From contig JAQWSU010000045.1 of NCBI GenBank assembly GCA_029243025.1, forward strand, positions 186,001 to 250,000: a stretch of DNA of 64,000 bases, in the 5' to 3' direction. Below the pieces are notes generated by a model that worked only from the letters and a program-made list of their open reading frames with translations, did not search any database and had not been told where the DNA came from. The position numbers and the translations under genes are program-made. Below, in pieces: positions 55,696 to 64,000 of this stretch (position 1 is its first letter; the number at the start of each line of letters is the position of its first letter). This DNA comes from Pirellulaceae bacterium (GTDB lineage Bacteria > Planctomycetota > Planctomycetia > Pirellulales > Pirellulaceae).

Positions 55696-56183
55696 CGCAA
55701 GAGTCGCCTCTCAGTCGTTCCGCTTACCAACGCACGCGGATGAGACTGCAGGTGCGTTCGCTTAGCACTTGGGGAAGTTTCCCACGAAATGCCACACACG
55801 TCCCCTGAAAACGTGTACGGCATTTCGCGAGCGAACCCGTGCCAGTCTATGGCCTGGCAAAACTTCGCAGCCGGCAATTCAATCGACGATCGACCGAAGT
55901 AGCGGCACGACATCGGACCTGCTGCGCACGGACGTGCCCAAAATTCCGCGCATTCCAATGAGAAGTCGAAGCGTCAACCTGCGGGGAGGCCGCTGTGCAT
56001 CCTAAATCGTACAAACGATTAATCGTGATCCGTACGACGACAGCGGGCCGATCATTGCGACTCTGTCCACTTTGCCAAAACTGACGAAGAACACAGAGAC
56101 TTTGACAGAGATCACAATCCCTCCCTGACAAGGCGGTCACCCGATAGCATTCAAGCTGCCAAAGCGATATCGCGCAAGCTGAG
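55696..56183. other. Intergenic region after the Fur/Zur gene
   Basis: 488 bp with no recognisable gene. Short frames exist on both strands, but none has family resemblance or a good start. A tRNA terminator follows at 56184. Confidence 0.4.
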
Positions 56184-56229
56184 AAAAAAACAAGCTGTCA
56201 TCCCATGTCTCTGGGAAACACAGGATGAC
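56184..56229 (-). terminator. Terminator of the tRNA-Met transcript
   Basis: Read on the minus strand, GTCATCC (56229-56223) pairs with GGATGAC (56203-56197), with further pairing inside (TGTG with CATG-like bases). A T-run (the A-run at 56184-56190 on the plus strand) follows. It lies 5 bases after the end of the tRNA gene. Confidence 0.7.
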
Positions 56230-56234
56230 GCAAA

Positions 56235-56308
<74 letters not shown>

Positions 56309-57253
56309 GAAGGCCATTTTGCTGCTATCAAAACGCGGCATTCAAGCCAAAACGCATTCGTCTCTGACTAATGATCACCCTGAGCAATGCAACTTGCCCG
56401 ACAAAAATTGGCAACTCATCCCGCTATCTCTTCCTGACAACAGGAGCAAGGATGAGACAGGACAATATTCTAGCAAGGAGAGGAAACGGGCAAAACCACA
56501 CCCGAATTCCCATCGCCACAATAAGAAACTCGCCCAACCCGCAAAAATGGAGCGAGATGAGCGATGCCTTCAGTCCCTCACTCAGCAAAATCAGAAAGTG
56601 AGGACACGGAGCATTGGCGATTGGGCTTTTATTGAGTGGCGCCAAGCCCGCGAAGGCCGTAAAACCTCCGCCATTGCCTCACGCTCAGTAAGTCGAGAAT
56701 CGGAGCGAATCTTCTGGGCCAACCTTAGCGCGATCACCGCAACCGCGAGACGATGGCTCGATCACCTAGCCAGTATGGCAACGAAAACTGAAGAGACATC
56801 GGCAGAAGATGACAAGCCGGCCATTGCGGCTAGGCAGCTGCATTACCCCGTTTCATTACCCCGTTTCATTACCCCGTTTCATTACCCCGTTTCATTACCC
56901 CGTTTCATTACCCCGTTTCATTACCCCGTTTCATTACCCCGTTTCATTACCCCGTTTCATTACCCCGCTTCATTACCCCGCTTCATTACCCCGCTTTGCG
57001 GCGACGAGTCCCGAACCGTTTCATCAAAGGCGTCCATCTCCTCGCGGATGACGGCTTTTGCCGAATGGCGTGGATCATCGTTATTTTCCATGGCAGGTAC
57101 GCCACAGTTTATTGCCTGGTGACGTGTCAAATCCCGTTGGCGATCGACACTTTCAGCTTTCGGACTTTCTCGTAGTCACCTGCTTAACACGATGTCAATC
57201 CATGTCCAAGTATCTTGCCGCCGCCAGCACGGCGACGCCTTTCGATCGTCGGA
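56309..57253. other. Non-coding stretch containing the 13-bp minisatellite
   Basis: About 945 bp without a convincing gene. A plus-strand frame of 267 codons (56319-57122) spans the minisatellite and has no recognisable domain; its length is partly an effect of the repeat. The minus-strand sulfatase ends at 57254. Confidence 0.4.
56841..56996. repeat. 13-bp minisatellite, twelve units
   Basis: Twelve direct units of CATTACCCCGTTT. The last three read CATTACCCCGCTT, so variants are clustered at one end, as expected for slippage or unequal exchange. The unit length is not a multiple of three, so all plus frames give the same 13-residue HYPVSLPRFITPF-type peptide in a cycle. Confidence 0.95.
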
Positions 57254-58870
57254 CTATCGACCGCGAGCGGCCCCTTCAATCATCTTTTGAACCTTTTCCA
57301 GATTGAAGGATCCCGGAGTCTGGCTGGGTGGGTACTCTTGCATTGTCATCAGAAAGTTCCCGGCCAACTGCTGCATCGGCAAAATTACATAAGGACGATC
57401 CAAAAACCAATCGTGGTAGGTATTCGAATTGTGTTGAGCTTTTTCGAATGGATCGCGGCGGAGGTGAAATAGCAGCGGAATTCGCAATTCCGTAAACGGC
57501 TCTCGCCAAAGTTGGAACGTTTGGGCGCGGTTTTCCTGGAATACAGCCTTCCATGGACCTAGCCGCATGGCGACAATCGCGCCATCATCATTGACGTAGA
57601 CAAACTCTTTCCGAGGGCAAGCCTTAATGTTTTCACTTAATGTCTTATGCTTATTCGCGTTAGACAAATACGCGTTCATATCATAGCCGTCGATGTAGTT
57701 CCGATACTTGCGACCATTGAGTTCGACTCCTTCCTTGAGCTTTTCTTTGATGTCGGCAGCGCCGGCGACAGACGCAAAGGTTGGAAGCCAGTCTTCGTGA
57801 GAAACAATTCCATTGACCGTCTCTCCCGCAGGATATTTCTTCGGCCAACGCACAAAGGCGGGAACCCGATAGGCACCTTCCCAGTTGCTGTTCTTTTCAC
57901 TGCGGAATGGAGTGGTCGCGGCGTCGGGCCAGGTGTTGTAATGCGGCCCGTTGTCGGTGGAGTAATACACAATCGTGTTGTCCGCAATATTCAATTCATC
58001 GAGCAGATCGAGCAATTGGCCGACGTGCAAATCATGCTCCACCATTCCATCGTGATAGACGTTGCCGTCGGGTCCCGAGAGCCCGGTGTGCTCTTGCTTC
58101 ACATGCGTGCGAAAGTGCATTCGCGTGCCATTCCACCAGCAAAAAAAAGGTTCACCCGCAGCATTCTTCCGCTTGATGAAATCGATCGCTGCTGCGACCG
58201 TTTCGTCGTCGATGGTTTCCATGCGTTTCTTCGTGAGCGGGCCCGTGTTCTTGATCGACTGCCCTCCCTTTCCATCCGCCTTGCAGTGCAGGACGCCACG
58301 CGGTCCGTACTGCTCAAGGAACGTCTTTCCGTTCGGTAAGATTAGATCGCGGGGATAGTCGCGGTTTTCCGGCTCCTCTTCGGCATTTAAGTGGTACAGA
58401 TTCCCAAGAAACTCGTCGAATCCATTCACCGTCGGCAGGTGCTCATCGCGATCACCTTGATGGTTCTTACCAAACTGACCGGTCGCGTATCCCTGACTCT
58501 TCATGACCGTGGCAATGGTCACATCCGTTTTTTGCCAACCTTCCTTCGCACCAGGCAGACCCACTTTGGTCATTCCGGTCCGCACAGGCACATTGCCCCC
58601 CAGAAAAGCAGCCCGTCCTGCGGTACAGCTCTGTTGTCCGTAGTAATCGCTAAAGGAAATTCCTTCCTTGGCAATGCGGTCGATGTTAGGCGTTTCGTAG
58701 CCCATCATTCCCCGATTGTTGTGGCTAATATTCCAAATGCCGATATCGTCTCCCCAAATAACAAGCACATTGGGCCTGTTCTGAGCCGATGCGTGATGAG
58801 CCAAAACGGCCGTTAGACCAAACGCTACAAGGGTGGTGACCGGAAAAAAAAAACGGTGATGTCTAAACAC
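57254..58870 (-). CDS. Arylsulfatase with C-T-A-G-R motif
   Basis: A 538-residue exported sulfatase: signal peptide 1-29, metal strand WGDDIGIWNISH, and formylglycine motif C82-T-A-G-R86 (then AAFLGGNVPVRTGMT), the accepted alanine variant of C-x-[PA]-x-R. The second metal motif is STDNGPHYNTWPD. Its GMMGYETPNIDRIAKEG and long insertions fit the larger arylsulfatase group known from marine planctomycetes. It apparently begins with GTG (58870), preceded by AAGGGA; no ATG lies before the signal peptide. It stands alone, 30 kb from the sulfatase island, with a tRNA and a minisatellite downstream. Confidence 0.9.
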   Translation of the reverse strand: MFRHHRFFFPVTTLVAFGLTAVLAHHASAQNRPNVLVIWGDDIGIWNISHNNRGMMGYETPNIDRIAKEGISFSDYYGQQSCTAGRAAFLGGNVPVRTGMTKVGLPGAKEGWQKTDVTIATVMKSQGYATGQFGKNHQGDRDEHLPTVNGFDEFLGNLYHLNAEEEPENRDYPRDLILPNGKTFLEQYGPRGVLHCKADGKGGQSIKNTGPLTKKRMETIDDETVAAAIDFIKRKNAAGEPFFCWWNGTRMHFRTHVKQEHTGLSGPDGNVYHDGMVEHDLHVGQLLDLLDELNIADNTIVYYSTDNGPHYNTWPDAATTPFRSEKNSNWEGAYRVPAFVRWPKKYPAGETVNGIVSHEDWLPTFASVAGAADIKEKLKEGVELNGRKYRNYIDGYDMNAYLSNANKHKTLSENIKACPRKEFVYVNDDGAIVAMRLGPWKAVFQENRAQTFQLWREPFTELRIPLLFHLRRDPFEKAQHNSNTYHDWFLDRPYVILPMQQLAGNFLMTMQEYPPSQTPGSFNLEKVQKMIEGAARGR

Positions 58871-59049
58871 GCTGTTAGTCCCTTTCGAACAGATTCAATC
58901 AAAACCGGAACGCCCGAGAGTGCGCCCTGAATTTCATCTTAGCGAGAATAATTCCTCGATCTTTTATTTGACCCTGTCAGTCTGCTTTTCCATGGTGCAC
59001 TGACGCCGATCTCACCTCCGAAGAACAAATCTCTCCAGCAACAATGGCC

Positions 59050-59334
59050 TCATTGAATGGAGATTGACGTGGCTCGCAACATGGCAGCGAAACCGCTGAA
59101 GTAACGGACCAAAGTTCCACGCGCATTGTTTCGGATCTTGCTCATTTTGACAAGCTGATCGTCATGCGTAAAAACCATCGCTTTTCGATTCGTTGAATTG
59201 TCGCAGTCGATACGGCTCGGCCCCAATCCGGCAGATGTCAGCAACAAGACCAACAAGCGGAAAAACTCATGCTCACTGATAATGGATGCAGCATCCTCAT
59301 CAAGCAATGCGTAGTAGTCGAGTTCAGTTTTCAT
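59050..59334 (-). CDS. Small hypothetical protein
   Basis: A 94-residue protein that I do not recognise. It starts MKTELDYYALLDEDAASI, has a leucine-rich helix (FFRLLVLLLTSAGLG) and a basic C-terminus (IRNNARGTLVRYFSGF). There is no signal peptide or clear membrane span. Codon usage looks ordinary and the ATG is acceptable, but there is no supporting neighbour, so it could be a chance frame. Confidence 0.4.
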   Translation of the reverse strand: MKTELDYYALLDEDAASIISEHEFFRLLVLLLTSAGLGPSRIDCDNSTNRKAMVFTHDDQLVKMSKIRNNARGTLVRYFSGFAAMLRATSISIQ

Positions 59335-59599
59335 CGCCCAAGCCTCCGATGAACCATCAATACGTCAATCGGACGTTCAGTTCCACCGTGTAAGCCGATG
59401 TAGCCCGTGTGTCGCGACGATCCTACCCCGCTAAGTGTATCCCCGCAACGACGCAGCCTAAGATAGTCAAGCCTCTTCTTACAGGATTGATGCTTGGTGG
59501 AATCCGGAAATCGAAGGCCCAGTGCGTGAAGAATTGAAATAGAGTACAACAGAAACGCCCGGTTTCCATGTCATCTCACACACACCTGAGCGAACCATC

Positions 59600-59989
59600 A
59601 TGCAATTCGATCATGTCGCTTTTGAGGTCGTCGATCTTGACGCGTCGATTCGATTCTACGTCGACCGGCTCGGCTTCGTCGAAACCTGGCGGCATCGCAA
59701 CGACAAGGAAGCGGAAGAGTGCGTCTTCCTTACCGCCGGCGATGTGCGGCTGGAATTGCTCTCCCGGCTGGAGGAGGGAAAGTTCCAGCGACATGAGATC
59801 GGGCCACCCTACTGTCCGCATCTGGCGATTGGGGTCGACGACATGGACGCGGCCGTTGCCAATCTGACGGAACACGACATTCCGATCTTGCGTGGTCCGC
59901 TAATCGTCGAGGGCGAAGTTCGCTGGCTCTACTTCGCCGACCCGGACAACAACATCATTGAATTCGTGCAATGGCTGCAAAAGAAGTGA
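59600..59989 (+). CDS. VOC/glyoxalase-family protein
   Basis: A 129-residue single-copy VOC domain protein: MQFDHVAFEVVDLDASIRFYVDRLGF opens the first beta-alpha-beta module, and the second ends in YFADPDNNIIEFVQ. Likely metal ligands are H5, the E in RLELLS, the H in CPHLAIGV and the E in IIEF. VOC proteins include glyoxalase I, dioxygenases and epoxide or antibiotic modifying enzymes; the reaction cannot be chosen from sequence. The gene stands alone, with no operon partner. Confidence 0.88.
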   Translation: MQFDHVAFEVVDLDASIRFYVDRLGFVETWRHRNDKEAEECVFLTAGDVRLELLSRLEEGKFQRHEIGPPYCPHLAIGVDDMDAAVANLTEHDIPILRGPLIVEGEVRWLYFADPDNNIIEFVQWLQKK

Positions 59990-60057
59990 GAATATCTAAC
60001 ACGTCGAGTCTGCCGCGCGGAACTGATCGACACCTGCTTTTGACTTGGAATCGATAG

Positions 60058-60534
60058 TTGTGCGTGAGCTGGCCGCCGCTTAGACCACTGCGAAAAGGAA
60101 AGGCAGCGCACTACTTACTCCACGGTAGGGTGGCGAGTCCCCACAGACTCTCAGAGGTGATGAAGCTGTCGTTCCGATTGGGTGAAACCATCAAGACTAT
60201 GGAACGCCGTCCAACCGAAGAGGGCTACGTCTTCACACCACACAAACTCGACGATAGGTCTGGACGTCCAGCTCATCAACAGGTCGGGAGGATCATCCGT
60301 CGAGTTGGTAAATCCGCCGGCATCGAGGTCAACAAATCTGGAATGCACGCATCGGCACACTACCTGCGGAAGACGGGTCTGCAGCGACTGGCGAACGCCG
60401 GCATACCACCAAGAGACCTGCCGTTTGTCGCCCGCCACAGTGAGATCAAGACAACCCAGACCTTTTACATTTCCAACGACGCACATTCGATTGCAGATCG
60501 GCTTGGGAACATTTCTGGGAACATGCAAGTTTGA
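60058..60534 (+). pseudogene. Tyrosine recombinase (integrase) C-terminal remnant
   Basis: Only the catalytic half of a tyrosine recombinase is present. The R-x-x-x-T-type segment (SAHYLRKTGLQRLANAG), the conserved H (FVARHSEI) and the tyrosine region (TTQTFYI) are visible at about residues 101-140 of the frame. The N-terminal DNA-binding domain and first catalytic Arg region are missing, and the frame begins with no credible start. It ends 53 bp before the 3' end of the tRNA-Leu gene, the classic side for an integrated element. It is probably the decayed remainder of a genomic island; a functional small recombinase is unlikely. Confidence 0.7.
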
Positions 60535-60586
60535 GTCGGTGCCCCAGGGCAGTGCCGAAAGAGCGTTTGGCACCGCGATATAAGAG

Positions 60587-60671
60587 TGGGCCTGAGAGGA
60601 GTCGAACCTCCACGTCCGTTAAGGACACTAGAACCTGAATCTAGCGCGTCTGCCAATTCCGCCACAAGCCC
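60587..60671 (-). tRNA. tRNA-Leu (CAG)
   Basis: An 85-nt cloverleaf with a long variable arm: acceptor GGGCTTG pairs with CAGGCCC, the D arm contains GGCGGAATTGGCAGACGC, the anticodon stem CTAGA/TCTAG encloses TTCAGGT (anticodon CAG), the extra arm is TGTCCTTAACGGACGT and the T arm has GGTTCGACTCC. The CCA end is not encoded. An integrase remnant lies just beyond its 3' end. Confidence 0.93.
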
Positions 60672-60752
60672 TTGTCGCCACGTCATCCGCGGCTAATGCT
60701 GTTATAGGCCAATTAGGTCAGCAACCGCAAGTGGCCAGCGGAACGATGATCA

Positions 60753-61094
60753 TCAATACCGAGGCAATTCCGGGGCAACATGACATGCCCACGCATCGAT
60801 GCCGCCCTGCATGTTCTGCACGCGTAGAAAACCCTGAGCACGCAACCAATTACAAACCATGTCGCTGCGGCCACCATGGTGGCAATAAACCACAACATGC
60901 TTTTCTCGGTGCTCCTCCAATTCGGCAACACGTTGAGACAGCTCACCCATCGGGATAAAAACAGAGGCCTCAATCGAAACCAGCTCCCGTTCTTCCGGAT
61001 TACGACAATCCAAAAGCAGGAAGTCAGCGCCACTATCCTGTAATTTCTTCACGCCCAGAACATCAATTTGCTCATCTAACATGCGATCGCTCAT
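60753..61094 (-). CDS. Rhodanese-like protein
   Basis: A 113-residue single-domain rhodanese. LLLDCRNPEERELVSI is the substrate-side CH2A-like motif, and the active-site loop C71-H-H-G-G-R76 (VVYCHHGGRSDMV) supplies the sulfur-carrying Cys; the closing NMQGGIDAW is typical. It probably transfers sulfane sulfur in the cytoplasm. The start at 61094 (MSDRMLDEQ) is preferred; a longer frame to 61184 would begin inside the terminator of the next gene. It is monocistronic, with a terminator and DUF1559 gene upstream. Confidence 0.9.
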   Translation of the reverse strand: MSDRMLDEQIDVLGVKKLQDSGADFLLLDCRNPEERELVSIEASVFIPMGELSQRVAELEEHREKHVVVYCHHGGRSDMVCNWLRAQGFLRVQNMQGGIDAWACHVAPELPRY

Positions 61095-61154
61095 AGCTGT
61101 GCCGAAACTACCCCTCGCCACCAAAACTCGTTGCCCGGAGACCGGAAAGAGATT

Positions 61155-61192
61155 TAAAAAAAACTGCTGCGTCCCTTTCGGCACGCAGCAGT
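61155..61192 (-). terminator. Terminator of the DUF1559 gene
   Basis: ACTGCTGCGT (61163-61172) pairs with ACGCAGCAGT (61083-style partner at 61183-61192), a perfect 10-bp stem. On the minus strand it is followed by a T-run (61155-61162 as A on the plus strand). It lies 28 bases after the DUF1559 stop. Confidence 0.85.
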
Positions 61193-61219
61193 ATCGATTG
61201 TCATCAGATCTTTCGAAGA

Positions 61220-62386
61220 CTACATCGCATCTGGATCAACTTGCTCACCACCACCACGAGTAATCAGGCGTAAGTAGGCCGTTGAATCAATCGAGTCCGA
61301 AATGGCTTGCGTGTGACCATCCGCATAGCTGTGGATGACAACACCACCGCTGTGATCACTACTGGGACCCCAGTCGCGAGCAACGCCACCTTCGTAGGTG
61401 CCTTCGCTGGCGTACCATGGTTCGGGATTTTCGCGATTCGAATCAAACGGATCCACATTCAAGTAGGACTTGCCTTGGTTCAAGCCGGTTCGGGTCATAT
61501 TAGGATCTTGATTGAGACCCATGTAACCGTCTGGCTGCACCATGATATTGCCGGACATTCCCGAATCAACATCAGGCATGAAACCAATAACCCAAGCAGA
61601 TTGGCCGGAGAACCATGAGTTCATCAGCTCTGCTTTGGACTCGGTGATGATGACCGTCTTCGACGTCCCATCCGTCAGTTCACGAATCTTCAATCCACGC
61701 ATAGTTGGCGTCATCTTGGAGATAATGGTACCGCCCAGGGTGGGGTCATGGTCATCGACGTAACCGGAGCGATCACTGCAACCTTTGGTAGCAGCCGCGA
61801 TGGCCACATAGTTGTTACCAGCCACCTCTGCATCGCCAAGATTGTAAGCACCATCCATTACCGAAACAGTTTCACCCGCGAACGAAGGGCACTGCAGGAA
61901 ACCAACTTTGGTCTCCGCGAGGTGAGGACTGTCGGGCAGAGCTGGGTTCGATCGCACTAACGGCGAAAAGGCCGGTCGTGTGAATTGCTCACTGGAACGA
62001 GCAACTTGGTCGTAAAGAGTGTCTTCTTCCATAAAAGCCAGACATTTCACAATCCAGCTATAACCGTCATTCTTCCATCTTTGTCGACCGCGTTGATCAA
62101 CGTAGTAGTCGTCGTTTGCAGCACCCGGTTCAACCTTACCAAGGTTGCTTCGATTCCCCGTTCTGGGAGGAGCCGAGTTTGCCAACGGGAAACGGCCCGT
62201 CGTACTTTCGTGATTGACAACCGCCAAAGCGAGTTGGCGAGAGGTATTGATGCAACCATTCCGGCGAGCCGCTTCACGAGCAGCATTAATGGCCGGCAGC
62301 AGCAGCAACACCAAGATGGCGATAATGGCAATCACCACCAAGAGTTCGACAAGGGTGAAACCTTGTCTGCGACTACGCGTCGTCAT
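61220..62386 (-). CDS. DUF1559 prepilin-like protein
   Basis: A 388-residue DUF1559 protein. The prepilin N-terminus ([26 protein letters not shown]) is followed by [22 protein letters not shown]. The C-terminal DG motif is in [13 protein letters not shown], as in most family members. A GGAGG ribosome-binding site lies 6 bases before the ATG at 62386, so the longer frame to 62482 is rejected. It is alone between a good terminator and a region of about 430 bp, and is not linked to a lipoprotein gene as the other pair is. Confidence 0.93.
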   Translation of the reverse strand: MTTRSRRQGFTLVELLVVIAIIAILVLLLLPAINAAREAARRNGCINTSRQLALAVVNHESTTGRFPLANSAPPRTGNRSNLGKVEPGAANDDYYVDQRGRQRWKNDGYSWIVKCLAFMEEDTLYDQVARSSEQFTRPAFSPLVRSNPALPDSPHLAETKVGFLQCPSFAGETVSVMDGAYNLGDAEVAGNNYVAIAAATKGCSDRSGYVDDHDPTLGGTIISKMTPTMRGLKIRELTDGTSKTVIITESKAELMNSWFSGQSAWVIGFMPDVDSGMSGNIMVQPDGYMGLNQDPNMTRTGLNQGKSYLNVDPFDSNRENPEPWYASEGTYEGGVARDWGPSSDHSGGVVIHSYADGHTQAISDSIDSTAYLRLITRGGGEQVDPDAM

Positions 62387-62813
62387 AGGGAACCTCCGTA
62401 AACAGAAAATAGAAATAAAAAAATGAGACATCGAGAATGATCTCGCACCTGCCCCTTCCCGAAAAATAAAGCGAGCAAACACTCGCCTGGAATTCGAGAA
62501 ATCAGCCTTAATTTAAGCTGGAATACAGTCAATAGTCAATAGTTCGGGCGATCAAGCCCACCCGGAATCCCGATAAGTTTCGGACCCCGTTGAAGATAGG
62601 ATGGCTCTTCCACGATCATTTCAATATCCCTTATTCTTACGCCAGAAAGATAATTCGTGCAAACATTTGCGGACCGCTGCCCGTGGATCGATTACACCGA
62701 TCAATGTTTTCCAGCGAAAAACAGTCAAAACCCAGGAAAAAAGAGGGAACCGTGGAGCAAGATGTCAAGCGAACCCGGCGGCCTAGCCCCCTCCCTTTGA
62801 GGGAACCACTCCC
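62387..62813. other. Divergent intergenic region (DUF1559 / cca)
   Basis: 427 bp divergent region. A 20-base near-duplication (AGTCAATAGTCAATAGT) lies at about 62527-62543. It must hold promoters for both genes; none is obvious by eye. A plus-strand frame of 75 codons ends inside the cca start and has no family. Confidence 0.35.
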
Positions 62814-64000
62814 GTGACGCCCCCAATCGACCCACAACACGCTCGTCAATTCGCCTTGAAGATCGTTTCGACGCTCCGCCATGCAGGCCACCAAGCTTAC
62901 TGGGCGGGCGGCTGCGTTCGAGACCAATTGTTGGGAAAACAACCCCAAGATTACGACGTGGCGACTGCAGCCCATCCAGAACAGATTCGCACCCTTTTTG
63001 GTCGACATCGAACCCTGACCATCGGTGCGGCGTTTGGAGTCGTGACAGTACTGGGGCCGCCCGGTGCGGGACAAATTGAAGTCGCAACTTTTCGACGGGA
63101 CGAAGGCTACAGCGACGGCCGACATCCTGATCAGGTCGCGTTCAGTACGGCCGAGGAAGACGCACGTCGACGAGACTTCAGCATTAATGGACTGTTCTTC
63201 GATCCGGAAAACAAAGAAATCATCGACTACGTTTCAGGTCGAAATGACATTCAAGATCGTGTCATCCGTTGCATTGGCAACGCAAGAGAACGATTTGATG
63301 AGGACAAGCTAAGAATGCTTCGCGCGGTGAGATTCGCCACCACGCTCGGCTTTACGATCGAATCGACAACCTTCCAATCAATGAGGACATACGCCGATCA
63401 AATCGACTGCGTGAGCCCGGAGCGGATCGCCGCCGAAATGCGGCGGATCCTCGTGCACCCCCATCGACTCACGGGACTCAACCTCTTGCGGGAAAGTGGA
63501 CTATGGCGAATCGTGCTTCCTGAATCCGTGCTTCCTGAATCCGTGCTTCCTGCGCCCCCTTCTCGGCACCAGCCACAGCAACTATCGACTTGGCAACCGC
63601 TGAAGAATCTTTTGGAACATCTATCCACTCACGACTTCTCCACGGCAATCGCGGCCTGCCTTTGGCCTGTAGCACAGTACTCAAATAGAACACGTGTCGC
63701 CGCAGAACTAAGTCAGCGTTGGCGATTATCCAACGACGAACACAAGCGAATTGATTGGTTACTTGCCCATGAATCCGAGTTACGTCGCGCGCCACAAATC
63801 CCATGGCCACAATTACAGCGAATTTTGATCCATCCCTGGATCGATCACTTGGTGGAATTGAGCCGAGCAATCGCACAAACCCAAGCGGGTGAACAAACGG
63901 CTATAGACTATGCAGCACAGAAGCTACAATTAGCTCCCAACGAGCTAAACCCAGCTCCTTTGATCAATGGAAATGATTTGTTGGCAGCCGGAATTCCCCG
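62814..64000 (+). CDS. cca: CCA tRNA nucleotidyltransferase, 5' part
   Basis: The gene runs off the window; 395 codons are visible. It starts with GTG at 62814 (GAGGGA 8-13 bases upstream), giving VTPPIDPQHARQF. The class II nucleotidyltransferase motif is clear: GG at 32-33 (WAGGCVRDQLL), D46 and D48 (DYDVAT), then RRDFSINGLFFDP, the RIGNARERFDEDKLRMLRAVRFA head/neck region and ERIAAEMRRIL. It belongs to the CCA-adding/poly(A) polymerase family; neither tRNA in the window encodes CCA, so such an enzyme is needed. An in-frame 15-bp repeat (63512-63552) adds VLPES units in the neck/body segment. Confidence 0.9.
   Translation, partial: MTPPIDPQHARQFALKIVSTLRHAGHQAYWAGGCVRDQLLGKQPQDYDVATAAHPEQIRTLFGRHRTLTIGAAFGVVTVLGPPGAGQIEVATFRRDEGYSDGRHPDQVAFSTAEEDARRRDFSINGLFFDPENKEIIDYVSGRNDIQDRVIRCIGNARERFDEDKLRMLRAVRFATTLGFTIESTTFQSMRTYADQIDCVSPERIAAEMRRILVHPHRLTGLNLLRESGLWRIVLPESVLPESVLPAPPSRHQPQQLSTWQPLKNLLEHLSTHDFSTAIAACLWPVAQYSNRTRVAAELSQRWRLSNDEHKRIDWLLAHESELRRAPQIPWPQLQRILIHPWIDHLVELSRAIAQTQAGEQTAIDYAAQKLQLAPNELNPAPLINGNDLLAAGIP
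63512..63552 (+). repeat. In-frame 15-bp tandem repeat within cca
   Basis: Units of CGTGCTTCCTGAATC at 63512-63526 and 63527-63541, and a third diverging at its end (to 63552). It encodes VLPES-VLPES-VLPA. Being a multiple of three, it keeps the frame. Confidence 0.85.

Noticed and set aside
56841-56996. CRISPR-like array or coding repeat protein
   Set aside because: No spacers. The repeated peptide arises in all three frames because the unit is 13 bp, so the open frame is not evidence of a protein.
56319-57122. 267-codon plus-strand frame
   Set aside because: No recognisable domain; about one fifth of it is minisatellite.
59000-60587. Second tRNA-Leu 3' end as an att site
   Set aside because: I found no second copy of the tRNA-Leu 3' end in the nearby lower-coordinate DNA, so island limits cannot be set.

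Overview
The window reads as a piece of a Planctomycetota chromosome, most likely a Pirellulales-type marine or freshwater organism. This is inferred from gene content, not from a marker tree. The pointers are eight type I sulfatases, several PEP-CTERM and dockerin proteins, two giant CotH/lamin-tail surface proteins with the planctomycete N-terminal LESLEARCLL-type motif, three DUF1559 prepilin-like proteins, a DUF1501 protein, and MoxR/DUF58/transglutaminase genes. No replication origin, rRNA or complete mobile element is visible.

Layout. 0-9.3 kb: the tail of a LamG PEP-CTERM protein, a 2037-residue LTD-LamG-CotH-LTD-dockerin protein and a vanadium-haloperoxidase-like PEP-CTERM protein. 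9.3-10.26 kb: gene-poor DNA with a possible coding relic. 10.26-29.1 kb: a carbohydrate-catabolic island, almost all on the minus strand, with seven sulfatases, one GH127 beta-L-arabinofuranosidase-like enzyme, a DUF1501 Tat protein and a translationally coupled GntR regulator; one plus-strand PEP-CTERM/dockerin protein interrupts it. The set suggests stepwise removal of sulfate from an arabinose-containing or similar sulfated polysaccharide. 29.4-36.6 kb: two plus-strand exported proteins that share an unrecognised module of about 190 residues. 37-39.8 kb: two DUF1559 proteins flanking a small lipoprotein. 39.9-47.8 kb: one tightly packed minus-strand operon (MerC-like protein, thioredoxin-like lipoprotein, DUF58, transglutaminase, MoxR, His-rich lipoprotein, YraQ-type permease).

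48-55.7 kb looks like a zinc-homeostasis island. It holds two PEP-CTERM proteins resembling the cyanobacterial 'all3515' Zur-repressed family, each followed by a DUF2946-like small membrane protein, then a COG0523/CobW GTPase, a SufU-like scaffold, an unrecognised gene and a divergent Fur/Zur-type regulator. A TGCAA-N6-TGCAA element occurs three times in its intergenic regions and is a candidate operator. Two minisatellites (14-bp and 13-bp units), a 20-bp duplication and a dispersed 90-bp repeat lie in or near the island. 56-64 kb: tRNA-Met, an eighth sulfatase, a VOC protein, an integrase remnant beside tRNA-Leu, a rhodanese, a third DUF1559 protein and the 5' part of a CCA tRNA nucleotidyltransferase gene.

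Functional names come from motif recognition by eye. Family assignments described as 'resembles' have not been tested by profile search.
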